This document shows, one piece after another, positions 43,944 through 55,804 of a stretch of 64,000 nucleotides of DNA (positions are counted from its first letter, which is position 1; every line of letters starts with the position of its first letter). Location of the stretch: contig JAGTWJ010000001.1 of the NCBI GenBank assembly GCA_020064725.1, positions 2,728,001 through 2,792,000 on the forward strand, in the 5' to 3' direction. Origin of the DNA: Drechslerella dactyloides. Its lineage: Eukaryota; Ascomycota; Orbiliomycetes; Orbiliales; Orbiliaceae. Position numbers and translations under genes: made by a program. Below the pieces are notes generated by a model, which was not told the origin of the DNA, made no database searches, and saw nothing but the letters and a program-made list of their open reading frames with translations.

Positions 43944-43974
43944 CCACCATCGAGTCAGCGGCTCCATTGGCTCG

Positions 43975-45428
43975 ATGGCGGAAAAGGAAGTATCAACCCT
44001 GTGGCACCAGACAAACAGACCCAGTAAAATGACGCATTTTACGACGATCGCACTCGAGATGAAGCTTCAGATCTTCAAGTCCATAGATTCGGTCAAAGAC
44101 CTTTCCTCGCTCTATGCCACATGCTCCAACTTCTACAATATTCGGAAGTCGGGGTTTGCAAAGAGCATCGCGCTATCGGTTTTCGAAAAGGAGACAGCTG
44201 CCGGTATAACTGCTGAGCTTGTGGCCCTTGCTAAACTGAGGAAACTGAAAGCCTGGAGAGGATGCGATTCTAAGACTGTGAGTGCCAGCCAACGACCAGT
44301 AGTTTGTCTAATATCATAGGCGTAGGAATTTATACTGATAAACGTACAGATCGAAGAACTGAACGCACCTGATCTTAACGGCATTACGTGGCCAGCTGAT
44401 GACCCGTCATTATCTGAACTTGTCGGGATTCGACGAACCGTTTGCTGGTTCACTAGACAGTTCTTCGAGTACCACCTCGCAAAAAGAAAGCAGACCGCCC
44501 GCCCCAGCACAGACGAGATCGCCAGGGTAAAAGATGCCTTTTGCTTGTTTTGGCTCTGGATTGAGGCGGCGGACGACCAAACACAGCAGCTTTCGGATTC
44601 AATCGAACAACTGCTCTGTGACGCGCTTATGAGCGCACAACCACATCGGAAGGCCTCACCTCACTCAGCACTAATGCTTACCGTCTACCACTTTCTACTC
44701 TCTAAGCTTGAGAAGCTGGGGCTATCTTATGCTAGGACATTGGACACCGCATATGTCCAATCAATTGCAGAATGGTGCAACTGCTTTACCCTATGTAAGT
44801 TTCGTTTTCTTATATCCCATGAATACAACCACGATACCCTGGATGAATCGATTGAGTATCCCTAAATTCGTTCCCGGATGAACCATGCTGATATCTATAC
44901 TCTCTAGACTTGCGGGTCGGAATACCTAGTCTTCTCCTGATGCACTTTGGTCTCGATGGTGTGACAGAGCTCTTAAGGGGTTCTCCTGACGATCGGTCTT
45001 TTGCCGTAGCAAAAGTTTTCGATCACGTCAAATTAAGAGCGCTAGATGCCGGCTCCTGGGGTGACGACAATATCGGCATTAACAGACTCTACGGTTTGCT
45101 GGACGGATACTCGATCGGCGATCTCGAACTCAGTACAAGGCCTCTATGGAAATGCCCTGGCAGAACATATAATCCGAAAGTGAGGGCTTGGGGGCAGCTA
45201 GATCCTCTTGATTATGAAGCCATCTTTTGGGACGATGAAAGATTGATTCGGTGGGGTTATCATGTCCCTTTACATATCATCGCTTCCACTAGAAACCGGA
45301 AAGACCTCGCTCGACGGAAGTTCCTAGAGAGAATCTGCACTGAGTGTCGACCTGAATGGAAATGCCGCGAAGCCCCAGAAGACCCAGCGCTCTGCGGGGC
45401 CTATCTTGATCCTTACAACGGCCCCTAA
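43975..45428 (+). CDS. F-box-like fungal protein
   Basis: Exons 43975-44277, 44350-44794 and 44908-45428 encode 422 residues. Residues 19-56 (MTHFTTIALEMKLQIFKSI, then DSVKDLSSLYATCSNFYNI) fit an F-box-type start: hydrophobic-Pro/Ala-E-lqIf, then DL..L..TC. F-box proteins recruit substrates to SCF ubiquitin ligases through Skp1. The rest has no recognisable repeat; it carries conserved-looking blocks (EWCNCFTLYLRVGIPSLLLM across intron 2, and GLDGVTELLRG) and a Cys-bearing tail. Large families of such proteins occur in filamentous fungi, often in variable regions. The first ATG is used; a second at 44029 would also keep the F-box. Diverged direct repeats flank the gene. Confidence 0.75.
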
Positions 45429-46986
45429 TTCACATCCAACGACTGCCTTTTAGTGCCCCCAACTAAGGAGAATCAGGTGACTGTGGTGATGATTTTGTGT
45501 GTGTGTGTGTGTGTGTGGTGGGGAATTATTTATGAGAGATAATAATCTTGATTTTGTCACATCCGGTGCCTGATGAATTTTCTTCTTGTGTGTATATGTA
45601 CAAGTCTACACATACATATTTGTTATTGTGTGGGAAACAAATTTTTTTAGCTTAACTACTACTACTTAACACGTGTACACTCGCAAATCTCTCTATTTAG
45701 CTTGGCCAAAGTCTTTAGAGCGCGTATTTATGGTATAAGGAAGTACATGTACATATAACTTGTAGCTACCAAGTATGCCGGCATGCCTCAAATCTCGATA
45801 GGCATCTAGCTAAAGATCAATACATTGCTTGTGAACGACACATACATGCTCACGATCGTCAGTACCATCCCAACACACCCCTCCGGCTGCTAAGCATGCT
45901 ATGGGTTCCACAGATCCTCGGACGGATTCAGAATCGATCGCCAACATGTTAACAAAGTTTAAACTCGGTGGTTGCGCGACTGCAATCAAACCCAACTTTA
46001 TATATTGTACACCTAGGCTATGCTTGGTGGTCATATACCTAGGTACCGTATATAGCCAGGCCTAGCATGCATTATGTACACTGAATTCAGACGTGGATGC
46101 CTTGCAGCCGGCGCCCTCATATATGCCTACCAATATAAGGTGCCCGTGCCCGTGCCCGCTTCTGTGCCTATGTCTATACCGCAGTACAACTGCTAGCTAT
46201 TCGAGAGGTCCAGAATAAAAACAAAGCAGAGTTTTGGTGAGTGCCTGTCGTCACGTTCTTTATATCAAGTAGGTAAGTATTAACATTAAGTGGGTTTAAC
46301 AGAACCTCTTACTGTAGTTCGACACCTTGCCTCGAACGTCGGATAGTCTCGTTCTTTTAGAGATCGCTTTGGGCTTATTACTTGAAGTGAGATGCATTAC
46401 TAGCAGTAGCTTTAGCTAGAGAATTACCAATCCTACTATATACACGAAGAATCAAAGATGCATAGCGTAGTATCGAAAGCTCTACTCAAAAGTACTTGTA
46501 GCCGCTACGTCAAAGTTGCAGCATCTACAGCGCGTATATATGTAGTGCGGGTGGTTGAGTGACGAGATGGGGCAAAATGCACAAAATTCAAAGCTACGTG
46601 GGGACACCTCCGCGACTCTACATAGATATAGTCATCTTCGGTTCTCATGACTCGAGTATTTTTGGTTGCAAGACAAAGTATATACAATGATGGCTCTTAC
46701 ATGTCTCCATTGCTATCGAGCATAAAAGATCAAACGAGGAGGATATCTGGTTTGGGAAAATGAATGAACTTTGACCACCTCTAATGTAGCCTGGAACTAG
46801 CCCAACGTATTTAGAAGCGAAGTACCCTTTCAAGCGGTTCCGTTCTTTCGAACCTCCGTATCTGTTCTCTATTATATTTCATACAGAAGGATGGTTGTAG
46901 CCATGTGTACACGTCATCTCGAATTGATGACCAGATCTCGTCTGAGTACCTAGATGAGAAGCACCGAAGGTTCATTTACTTGCGGT
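45429..46986. other. Intergenic region with repeat R3b
   Basis: Contains a (TG)11 tract at 45496-45517 and repeat copy R3b at 46081-46330. No gene seen. Confidence 0.5.
46081..46330 (+). repeat. Diverged repeat R3, copy b
   Basis: Partner of 43381-43700 in direct orientation, about 2.7 kb away, on the other side of the F-box-like gene. No LTR ends or target-site duplication could be defined by eye. Confidence 0.5.
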
Positions 46987-48483
46987 CTACCAAAACCCGG
47001 TGAGAAGGTCGTCAACGCGTTTGCCGAGGTAATCCTGGATTATGATGCCGGGATGGAAGTCATTGAACCACGCGTATGTTGGATTATTACCATAGAGTGT
47101 AACATCGGTGTTCATGCCGAAAGAGCTGGGGTTGTCTAGGACGTAGTTGAAGTCGGCGTTTGAATCGTAAAACCAGAACGTAGTCTATACCAGTTAGCGA
47201 CCTATTGCTATCTAGTCATAATTGCGATGATGGTAATAGCAACGCAGAGGCTGATATATGATGGTTGTATACGTACTCCAGAGTGGGAGGACTTGAAGTT
47301 GGTGATGTAAGTCTGCAACTTCGAGCTCCACAGCGCCAGCGCGGTTTTCAGCGCATCCCTATTCGCCTGCGACTGGGACAAGTTTACCGGCGCTCGCTCA
47401 ATCGGCGGGATGTTGAAGATCAAGAACTTGCGGCCACCGGCGTTATACATCTTCTCAACCAGCGCAAACTGAGCCGTGATCAACGTGTCGACGAACGTCA
47501 GCCAATCAGACCGCCACCATGCGTTCGAAATATCGTTGATGCCAATGAAGACGGAGAAGAGCGTATTCGAAGGCGACCACGGCGCGCTGGCCGGGGAGTT
47601 AGCGTAGATACTCAGGAACTGGTTAGTCTGATCAGTGAGAGAGAGGACGTTGGAAGCGTAAGGCGCGACGAGGTTGGCGTCGATAGTGGCGCCACCATAG
47701 GCAAGATTATATGTAAGGACGGTGGAGCGGTTGTATTTGGCTGTCGCAACGTCAATCCAGTTAATGCCACCGGAACTGGTCCAGCCAGGGTAGGGCGGGT
47801 TGCCCATAGGGTTGCCGACTGAGGGCTGGATGCCATTGGGATCGAAGCCGGTCTGTGTGGAGGAGTCGCCACTGTTTGACACGTTGGTATATATTAGTAC
47901 CTGCACATATCTCATACTTACATGGTTGGGTGAAGGGCGGCCGGGGGTACCTACAAGCTAAACCAGTACTTAATGGCGCCTGGCGTCGATGAAGGTGTGC
48001 TGCTGGTCCGGGTGGACGAAGTCCTGTTCGAAGTAGTGGTGGTTCTCGAGGAAGTTGTCGTCGTCCTGGACGAAGTGGTAGTCGTTCGAGTCGTTGTACG
48101 GGACGATGTAGTTGTTGTCCGACTGGATGTGGTCGTCCGAATCGTGGTGACGAGGGTGGTGCTTGTGCGAGCGGTTGTCCTGATGGTAGTGCTGCCCAAC
48201 TGGTCCGACGGTACGCATTGCCAATAATACTATGTATGCGTATATCGATAGCAGAATGTTAGGCTTGAGCTAGATGCATATGGTGAACTGATAATTTAAT
48301 ATATGGAGGGATTGCTTGCGGCTTGCTTACGTCGTTGAGGTACTTGCATCCATATCCAGAGACACAAGCTGTCTCGCCAGTGTAAGTAACACCGCCGCAT
48401 TGTCCCCATGCTCCGACGAGCGCATTGACAGCCGTAACGCTGAACCCAAGGGTCAGCGCCGCGGCCAGAACGTTAGTCTTCAT
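46987..48483 (-). CDS. Secreted CBM1 plus GDSL/SGNH esterase (CE16-like)
   Basis: Exons 48483-48331, 48229-47955, 47871-47277 and 47184-46987 encode 406 residues. A signal peptide (MKTNVLAAALTLGFSVTAVNA) precedes a family 1 cellulose-binding module (WGQCGGVTYTGETACVSGYG and WQCVP), completed by splicing exons 1 and 2. A Thr/Ser/Arg-rich linker of about 70 residues with repeated TTSSRT units follows. The SGNH hydrolase starts at YWFSFGDS (Ser146, created by splicing exons 2 and 3), with GIND and the C-terminal NDFHPG (Asp383, His385). CE16-type enzymes remove acetyl groups from hemicellulose oligosaccharides, and the CBM1 targets cellulose. The enzyme probably acts outside the cell on plant cell wall. 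A TATA box lies about 110 bp upstream. Confidence 0.93.
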
Positions 48484-50340
48484 GATTGGCCGTCAAAATC
48501 AACTAGTGTGGAATATAAACGGGGGAGGCCGAGGTTGAGAGTCGCACCTGCCTGCAAGCCAATACTTTGATCAGTAAGACTTGGCCATTCTTATATATTT
48601 CTTCGTCCTAGATGGTGGACATGGAAGCACCTGTCGCTTCTCCTAAGAGAGCGATCCGCCTACCAGGCCTTGTTGAACACGAGCCATGGGAGCAGATTTC
48701 ACACCCGTGCGTCCCGGCTGGAGTCGACGGAGCCATTGGCTCCATTGGGGCTACACATTCAGGTATGGAACAGCTTTGAGCGCATTAATCAATTCGAGGA
48801 CAAGTACGTGCAGCTAATCCATGCAAACAAGCCCCGGTTCACGATCTTGCCGTCAATGATGATAGAATGTCGTAGAGCGGTACTGGAGCGTGAGGTTGGA
48901 AATTGGCCGGGATATGGGGCGCAACGCAGTAGTGCAGGCAGCTTGCGGCCCGGAAAACCGCTGAACCTGAAACCTTGGTCTCCGTTAGCCCGGGTACCTG
49001 GAGAATTTGGAATCCCTGAGGCCATGTCTTCGGAGCCAAAAGGCCCATAGACGTGAAGCTTGGAGACTTTGATTTCGCGCATACAAGTACCAGACATCCA
49101 TTAGAACCTCAGTAAGTACCAAAGAATGTGGCTATAGTTAAAGCGCCTGTACCTGCAGTTATCCCGCGGATCCCGTCGAGATCCTGCCAAGATGATCTTA
49201 TCTTGAGCAAAGCACTACCATTTGATATTAACAGTGTAGAGCATCCTAAATTTACGCAATGATGTGAGAGACCCAGGGCTAGCTCTCAGAGCCGGAGTCG
49301 AGCGTCAGGGCTCCGAAATAGGCCTTTTCTAGTGAGCGCATACATATTACAATTGACGGTGGTAGGATTATATGTCCCCCCAATAATTACTTACTTACTT
49401 ATTACCCTATGCCAACTCCCATAGAAAATGACGACCGTTGAGGGCCTTAAAGAGTAAATCCATTTCGTTACATATCCACACGATATCGGCGACGAAGTGC
49501 AAATAATACAATTCGGATAGCTTGAGGTCCAACTTAGCTTGGTCCTGAGCTAACGTTCCTGTCCGTGCACATGCATATTCTTTGTGTGACACGAAATGAT
49601 TGCCTGTTTGGGAGGCATTTTGATGCAACACACATACCCCTGCTCGTTGATATACGGCGTATACCGTGCCACTTAGCTTCGCGTGCCATATATTGGCTAG
49701 GATTTATGGGCATGAGTGTGACCACCTGGGTGACGGCTCAGCAGGATGCTTATGTATGGCCAGAGTTCACTTCTAGGCGGTTGTAACGGGGTATCAAGTC
49801 CATTTACGAAGGAGTATATCCGTATCTTTTGAACGCCCTCTCAGCTGGCTGGCGTTTGGCTGGGTCGAAGCAGGCACGATAGCTCATATCTTGGATCCAA
49901 AATCTAAAAATAGGACCAAACGAGGCGTCAGTGTTCCACGATCACGCCAGCCACGCTTTCCCTAGAGTGTTCCGTCGGGTCTTCGGGGGATTCTATAAGC
50001 TCTTCAGAAATTATGTGGACAGGAAAATGATTAGACTGTTAGTGAAGATATGCATATAGGTTATATCCTAAATAGAGCAGGTAAGATGTCTATATAAAGG
50101 CATCCAAAGTGTCTGAAAGTTGTGAGCCGGTAGTACACAATTGCACAACCGGTAGAATATAGCCGCAAAAATGGGAGTAAACAACGTAGGAAGCCATTGA
50201 CGGATTAATAAAGATATATCGAGCCGGTCGCCGCAAGGATTTCATAAAACATCGCCAAAGTGACTCGACATCAAAAGAAGTAAAAGCATCAATCATTTAT
50301 ACATGCATAAAAAACGGGTATATTTAGGAAAAAACTTGAA
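48484..50340. other. Intergenic region
   Basis: About 1.86 kb. A minus-strand frame from ATG 49097 to 48789 (102 codons) has no recognised motif and is not called. The rest is AT-rich with no element recognised beyond the CBM1-esterase promoter at the left end. Confidence 0.45.
48591..48597 (-). promoter_or_regulatory. TATA box of the CBM1-esterase gene
   Basis: TATATAA on the minus strand, about 110 bp upstream of the ATG. Confidence 0.5.
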
Positions 50341-51421
50341 CTAGGCCGGTAGCTCAGTGTGCGCGGGATATCCCGGTAGCTCGCTGGCTGCATCGGATCC
50401 CGGAAGCTCGTTGGGGCCGCCATATCCCATGAACTTTTGAGTCTCCGTCATCGGTGCCGGCGGCGGTGCTGGTACCGGTGCGAGAGAATAATCCGACGCC
50501 AGCATCGGCTTGCTCTCAGGATAGTTTGGCGGCCTGCCATCGTTAGCACCTCCAAGCTCGGCCGTGCTTCCACCAAAGCCCATGCTATTTCCTTTCTTGA
50601 CACCGGCCCTCCGTCCGATCCACCAAGCTAGAAGACCAAGTATCGTTACCCCAGCTACAGCTCCAATTGCGATGCCCGCGATTGTGGGGCGAGACAGCTG
50701 TCCCGAGCTAGAGGGTGTAGAATTCTGTGATCCCGGCGACGAGGTACCCGTTGCCGCGGGGGTGTCCGCGGTTGTACTTGCCGGGGCAGTTGAAGCCGAT
50801 GTCGACGACGAGGGGGTGCTGGTGGGTCGTATCCCGCTCGTTGCTAGCGGCAAGGCCGTCTCAGTTGCTGGGAAGCCGCCAGTCCTGCAGGAGTCGTAGC
50901 CATTGTTGGGTCCAACCCCGCCCTGATACCCCCGAGCGCAGCAGAAAGGAAAGCCGGTGACATTGTAGATATTCCAGGTGTCGTCGGCGCAGACTTGGTG
51001 CGTCCGTAGTTCTAACGAACAGTCCTGTCCTGTCAAGAAACATTGGGCACCCCGCCCAAGACGTTAGTAATAGATAGAGCACGCAGGCCAAGTGCTCAAG
51101 TCTCTTGGCCCAAAAGCTTGGTCGAGGAATCTCGACCGCTCCCGTAGAGACGGACGTACCTGTCGGGCAGCATCCCGTGTTGTCGCTGAAGCCTGGTATC
51201 GAGACCGGACTCAGGCAGTATGTATTGCTGGGACAGCAGGCGTAGAAGCCGGCTCCGCGTGAACCGCAACTATTCTCATTGGAAGGGCAACCATTCAAAT
51301 TTCGTGACGCCCAGCCACCGACAAATCCGGCTGCGGCTCTAAAGCTGGTGCTGGCGGCCAGACAGATAAGCGGAATCCGAACGTAGAGTATCATCGTGGG
51401 AGAATTCGAATTGGCGACCAT
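50341..51421 (-). CDS. Cys-rich single-pass surface protein (sensor-like)
   Basis: Exons 51421-51160 and 51029-50341 encode 316 residues. An N-terminal hydrophobic leader (MILYVRIPLICLAAS, from the second Met) is followed by a Cys-rich extracellular part with NENSCGSRGAGFYACCPSNT and FSDNTGCCPTGQDC, the latter joined by splicing. A Ser/Thr/Pro-rich stalk (about residues 150-200) precedes one membrane helix (IAGIAIGAVAGVTILGLLAW) and a basic stop (GRRAGVKK). The cytosolic tail is Pro/Gly/Glu-rich with repeated ELPG-type units near the end. This layout (Cys-rich domain, glycosylated stalk, helix, short tail) is that of many Pezizomycotina plasma-membrane proteins sometimes compared with Wsc/Mid2 sensors. 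Function unproven. Confidence 0.82.
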
Positions 51422-51560
51422 GAAAACCGAAATGCGACGGACGTGTAGGAAATGGCGACAGCTTCCGAGGACGATGAAGATTAACAGCTTGGCTACAAGC
51501 GGGCTTCTGCGCGGTGCATTCCAGGAGGATTGTTTTCTATAAATCCGAACTATTACTTTC

Positions 51561-51884
51561 CTAGTCTCCTTTTATTATCTTCTGCGTCTTACTGTGATAC
51601 AAGGAGAAGGAAAATCCTTCGAACTCATCCATTTGAATTTTGATCAGCCCTACACCAAACTCCATTTGGAACCCCAATTTCCTGGCCAGGTCTTTATGCG
51701 TGGACCTGCACCAATCGCTGTGGTCACGGACTAGCCGACCCCGTTGTGCAGGCACTGGGTTCTGCCCCGCCAAGTGCGTGTCACAAGACGCAATTGCGAA
51801 AATCTTGAATACTATTACAAAGAGCCCCGGAGGCAGCAATCGAATGACAGAAAAATATTTTACTTGCTCGATCCTGATGGTCAT
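51561..51884 (-). CDS. Possible small secreted protein (107 aa)
   Basis: From ATG 51884. A hydrophobic stretch (SVIRLLPPGLFVIVFKIFAIA) after 12 residues could act as a signal or anchor. The mature part contains CDTHLAGQNPVPAQRGRLVR, a second Cys and an amphipathic tail ending KTQKIIKGD. No family recognised; it could also be chance. The minus-strand frame extends upstream without an ATG. Confidence 0.3.
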   Translation of the reverse strand: MTIRIEQVKYFSVIRLLPPGLFVIVFKIFAIASCDTHLAGQNPVPAQRGRLVRDHSDWCRSTHKDLARKLGFQMEFGVGLIKIQMDEFEGFSFSLYHSKTQKIIKGD

Positions 51885-54394
51885 GGTATTGGCAATAGTC
51901 CTGGGGTATGCTAATTTTATTGAGCCTGTTGACGCGAGACTAGGTTGGGGTCCCCGAGACTGGGTTGTGAAGAGCGAATTGACACCTCGAGTGAGACTAG
52001 TCGAGGTCCAAACTGTTGCAACTTGCCGTTTTCTGTCAGTGAAGCAGCGTGACTTCCGTTTATGAGCGAAGACCTTCCTAGAAACCTCGTCGCCCAACTG
52101 GCACTCGAGCGGTACGACGGCGACGTCTTAAGGTACCATATGCACAATGACATTAAATCTATAAACTGGTGCATAGTATAAAGGCTCAAATTCGTATTCG
52201 CACGCTTGTGCTAAATATAATATACAAAGTTCAGGATGGAAGCCTAGGTTCTAGCGGCTAACGTAGTCAACAATAATGAATGTTCCTGATGTTTCAGTCA
52301 ACAACAATGTGCTCGTACCCGTTAATATAGTCTATACTCGCTTCACGCGGCCGGCAAGAAGGCAGCTGACGCGCGTACGAAAATACGAAGACTAGTGCAA
52401 CCAATCGATAAAGATACCGAGGAGTTCAACCTGATTGGAAGGTACACGATGGTAGAATTGTTTTCTGTGCTGACATGCTGTTGACACCATGCAATTTGTC
52501 CTTGACCTTGCCTTCCATGAACTAAAAAAAAAAAAAAAGCATGCCCCATCATCCATCATTTGATAGCGGCATCCATGCACACACGCCGCACCACGTATGC
52601 CGTCTTGTGCCTGCATGCACTCAATGACTCAGTGTACGCACATGCAAGTACGCGGCTCAAAGAAGGATCAACTGGCAGGGGTCGCAAGATTCACGCCCGA
52701 GGTTGACCCTCGGGACTGGATGGCTGCTGGGAAGACAGCCCGTTGTCACGGTATTTTAGCGTGCCTTCAGAATACTATGAAACGCCCCACGAACATATAT
52801 CATTGATTATCCTGCTAGTTGAAGAAGACTGCCAAGTGCGCATTCGTTCGTACTGATGATATATGTAGACAGTGGAGCAACGTTCATACTCTCAAATATT
52901 CTGAAGTCGCCGCTAAAGGAGAAAATAGTGTTTCAATCCGATGGACACACGTAATGCAGAATCACATGTATCCGCCAGCAGGGAAGAAGTAGAAGAAGAA
53001 AGAGAAGGAAAGGAAGGAAATGGGGGAAAAAATATCAACAAAATCATTCCGTTCCGTCAACAGGCCAGGTGTTTCTGTTTTTTTCTTTCATTTTTCTTGT
53101 TTTCGCGAAACCTTCACGTACAGGGGATTGTGCTTTGTACAAAGGAAACAGCAGCGTGGGAACGAGTGTAGTCTCTGTGTGCAGCGGTTCATAAAGTGGG
53201 TGCGTGCGATAAGGCAATTACAAGAAGGATAATCGATCAGGAAATGACAGGGTTATATGCGTGCGAGAACCCAGAAAACGACAAAATGAACCCAAAGAGA
53301 CCCTTTATATATAATATATTCTTTTCCCAAACAGAAGCAGACCCAGAGTGCAAGCGACTACGTACCGCAAATGAAGGCAACAAGGAGGATTCGAAAGAGA
53401 CTGTTCAAGAAGAATAGACGCCATTCACCCGCATCCAGAAAGACAGCGCAGAACTTAACTGGCAATGAGAATCAGGCGCGGGAAGAATCCGTGAAAGAAC
53501 CGACAAAATTGAATTATTTTTTTGTCGAGGACCTGAGAGTGGCCCTGCATTGTTTTTCTGTTTGATAGGAAAAACAGGAAAACGCTATATAAGAAGTATC
53601 GCTGTGGAGAGTTAGTAGTTAGTAGCTTTCGCGGAAGAGTGCCTCGAATATTGCGCTGCAACCGACGAGAGAGTAGAAGTTATGATATACAAGCTTTTGC
53701 CGGAAGAAAGCCGCCCCCAAAGCCTGATCGACAAGGCATTAGAAGTAATTAAAGCGTGTAGAGCGATCAAAATGCGAAGTCATGGGAATGAGAACAACCA
53801 AGAGGGGGTTAAATAAACATGGGGCATGGATGGAAGAAGAACTGGAGCGTTGAGACACCGGAGAGCAATCGCAGAACGAAGAGAAATCCACAATCATGAT
53901 AGGAAGCATGTGACGTGAATGCAAAGCTAGAGCGACAGAATAAGCAGGGTGATAGATGGAATCGATCGCGAAACAGTACTGCAAGTATGCTTTTCAGGGA
54001 GGATATTGGTTCACGAGACAAGAGGAGATAGGATCGCAATAGTGATTTAACAACGAAAATTCAAACAACAGCCTCACCTTTGGTCCGTTTCTGCCAAAGT
54101 TCTTTTATGTAAGATCCAGCAATTTCAAACAAGCAAGAAAATGATCTAGCGTTGCTTTCCAGCGCATCCAGACGACCGGTCGCAGTATAACGCACAATCA
54201 TCTATGATACGACTCGAAGCGGAAAGACAGAAAAACTTGCTTAAACGTTGAATAGCAGAGCTCAAGTGCAAAAAGACAAAACGGGAGAAATGGTCAAAGG
54301 ATATCATTCGCAACAGGATATCAAAGCAGGACAACAAGGACAAGCGGGATTCAAACGATAGGAAAGGATGTGTCTGAAGAGACGGTGAGAAACT
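51885..54394. other. Intergenic region
   Basis: About 2.5 kb, AT- and purine-rich, with an A15 run at 52524-52538. The right part probably contains the 3' UTR of the 54395-55804 gene. No gene supported. Confidence 0.5.
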
Positions 54395-55804
54395 TTAGAA
54401 ATATCCGCCATCGTAACCCTCATTTGCAGCGCTGAACGAATACGCCGGTCCCTTGGCATAGTAGCCGGCACCGGCATCGCGATCGAACGAGCTGTAAGGG
54501 TCGACGCGGGCGTGTTTCTTCACCTCGCGGTCACGCGTCTTCTGGCGCGCTTGCTTCTTGAGAACTTCCATTCGGTATTGTTCTTCCCAAGTGTGCTCCT
54601 CCCGTCTTCTGCGGGACGACGTTCGGGCCGGTGCCTCCACTTTCGCCTCTTTGGCTGCGTATTCCGCTGGCAGCGACGAGGACGTCGAGGAAGTGCTCTT
54701 CGACGATCCGCGACGCGAGCGCATGGAATCCACGTCCATGAGTTCGGGAGCGGCAGTAGGATGACGGCTGTCGCTGGTGGGTTTCCGCGACTCAAACGAT
54801 CTCTTCCGACGGAGCTGCCGAGATGATGTCGCAGCTGCCAGGGGTGGCTGCTGTGCGGGCTCTTGGTAGGCCCACCATGCTTCCTCGGGCTTTTCGGTGA
54901 ACGACCAGCCGGTGCTCATGATCTGTGGGACGGGAGGATAGCTGGCGATCTCGGTGAACGAGGAGTTCTGCGTCGGGACTGGGGGAGGAGGAGCTTGTCC
55001 AAAACTGAGGTTTGGATAGGAGGATGTTGAAGTCGAATCGTCAAAGCTGTAGGTCATCTTCGGTTCGGCCTGTTGGGTCGTCGGCGACTGCGAGTACTTT
55101 GTTCTCTCGCGCTTGGTTGGCCGCGGGAGGGGTGCCTGAGGCGGGGCTGCAGGCGGCGGCCCGTACGAATGGTCGACGGTGATCCCAAGGCCCGCTCCAC
55201 CGTTCTCTTGGATTCTGCTTGCGGTGCTCTCGTACTCGTAGGAGTCATCTTGCGTCTCTTTTCTCTTCTTCCCCTTCTTCACTTCAAGGACGGGTTCCTT
55301 CTTCTCAACTTTCCTCTCTACTCTTTTCTCTGCTCTCGCATCAACCTTCTTCTCTTCATCAATCTTCTTCTCTACCCTCGCGTCAACTCTTTTCTCTACC
55401 CTGGCATCAACTCTCTTCTCTACTCTCTTCTCTACTCTCTTCTCTACCTTCCTCTCTTCTCTTCGCTGGGTGGTGGAGGTGGTGGTGACGGAGGTGGCGG
55501 TGGTGGAGGACGACGAGCCGGAGCCCGAGCCGGACGTCGAGGTGGAGCTAGAAGTACGGACTTCTTTGATCCGTCTGTACTCCTTGATCTCCGCCTCGGG
55601 ATGGAAGCGAACGGACTTCTTCTGTCGCCGCGGGGCAGGCGTCGGCGTGGAGTAGCATGGGCTACCTCCCGAAGAGTACGGGGTAGGAGGGGTCGCCGTC
55701 GCCGTGGGCGTGCTCAGGAGCGAGTCCGCCGGTGACGAACAGTCAGACGGGGAGGATGCGGACGAGAGACATGACTTTAGCTTTCGGGGGGTTCTTGGAT
55801 ACAT
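54395..55804 (-). CDS. Uncharacterised charged protein with RVxF-like motif
   Basis: Single exon, 469 residues from ATG 55804. The N-terminus is Ser/Thr/Pro-rich. Residues 62-67 (KKSVRF) fit the RVxF docking motif for protein phosphatase 1 (Glc7), and the surrounding PRRQKKSVRFHPEAEI is better conserved-looking than the rest. A strongly charged helical repeat of VEKR/VDAR units (about 115-170) follows, then KKGKKRKE, a Pro-rich middle, STGWSFTEKPEEAWWAYQ, a Ser/Arg-rich stretch and a C-terminal charged helix (EEQYRMEVLKKQARQKTR) ending GYDGGYF. No known domain. It may be a nuclear PP1-interacting protein, but this rests on a short motif only. Confidence 0.7.
   Translation of the reverse strand: MYPRTPRKLKSCLSSASSPSDCSSPADSLLSTPTATATPPTPYSSGGSPCYSTPTPAPRRQKKSVRFHPEAEIKEYRRIKEVRTSSSTSTSGSGSGSSSSTTATSVTTTSTTQRREERKVEKRVEKRVEKRVDARVEKRVDARVEKKIDEEKKVDARAEKRVERKVEKKEPVLEVKKGKKRKETQDDSYEYESTASRIQENGGAGLGITVDHSYGPPPAAPPQAPLPRPTKRERTKYSQSPTTQQAEPKMTYSFDDSTSTSSYPNLSFGQAPPPPVPTQNSSFTEIASYPPVPQIMSTGWSFTEKPEEAWWAYQEPAQQPPLAAATSSRQLRRKRSFESRKPTSDSRHPTAAPELMDVDSMRSRRGSSKSTSSTSSSLPAEYAAKEAKVEAPARTSSRRRREEHTWEEQYRMEVLKKQARQKTRDREVKKHARVDPYSSFDRDAGAGYYAKGPAYSFSAANEGYDGGYF
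55400..55460. repeat. Short tandem repeat inside the 54395-55804 gene
   Basis: Repeated ctctactctctt-type units that encode the VEKRVEKRV repeats on the minus strand. Likely prone to copy-number change. Confidence 0.5.

Larger units (their letters stand above)
41132..43974. other. AT-rich repeat-bearing intergenic region
   Basis: About 2.8 kb. The left part holds the membrane-gene promoter. A minus-strand frame without ATG at 42272-42499 (ending DLRFPVVGSCDHEFP..VVELD) looks protein-like and has splice-like borders, but no start or family is seen; it may be a gene remnant. The right part (43236-43945) carries an A18 run and several diverged repeats listed separately. Confidence 0.5.

Noticed and set aside
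52625..52631. TGACTCA as another Gcn4 site
   Set aside because: Not upstream of any called gene start; a 7-mer is expected by chance several times in 64 kb.
55073..55735. Plus-strand 220-codon frame inside the RVxF gene
   Set aside because: Composition (Leu/Arg/Gly strings) reflects the repeats of the minus-strand gene.
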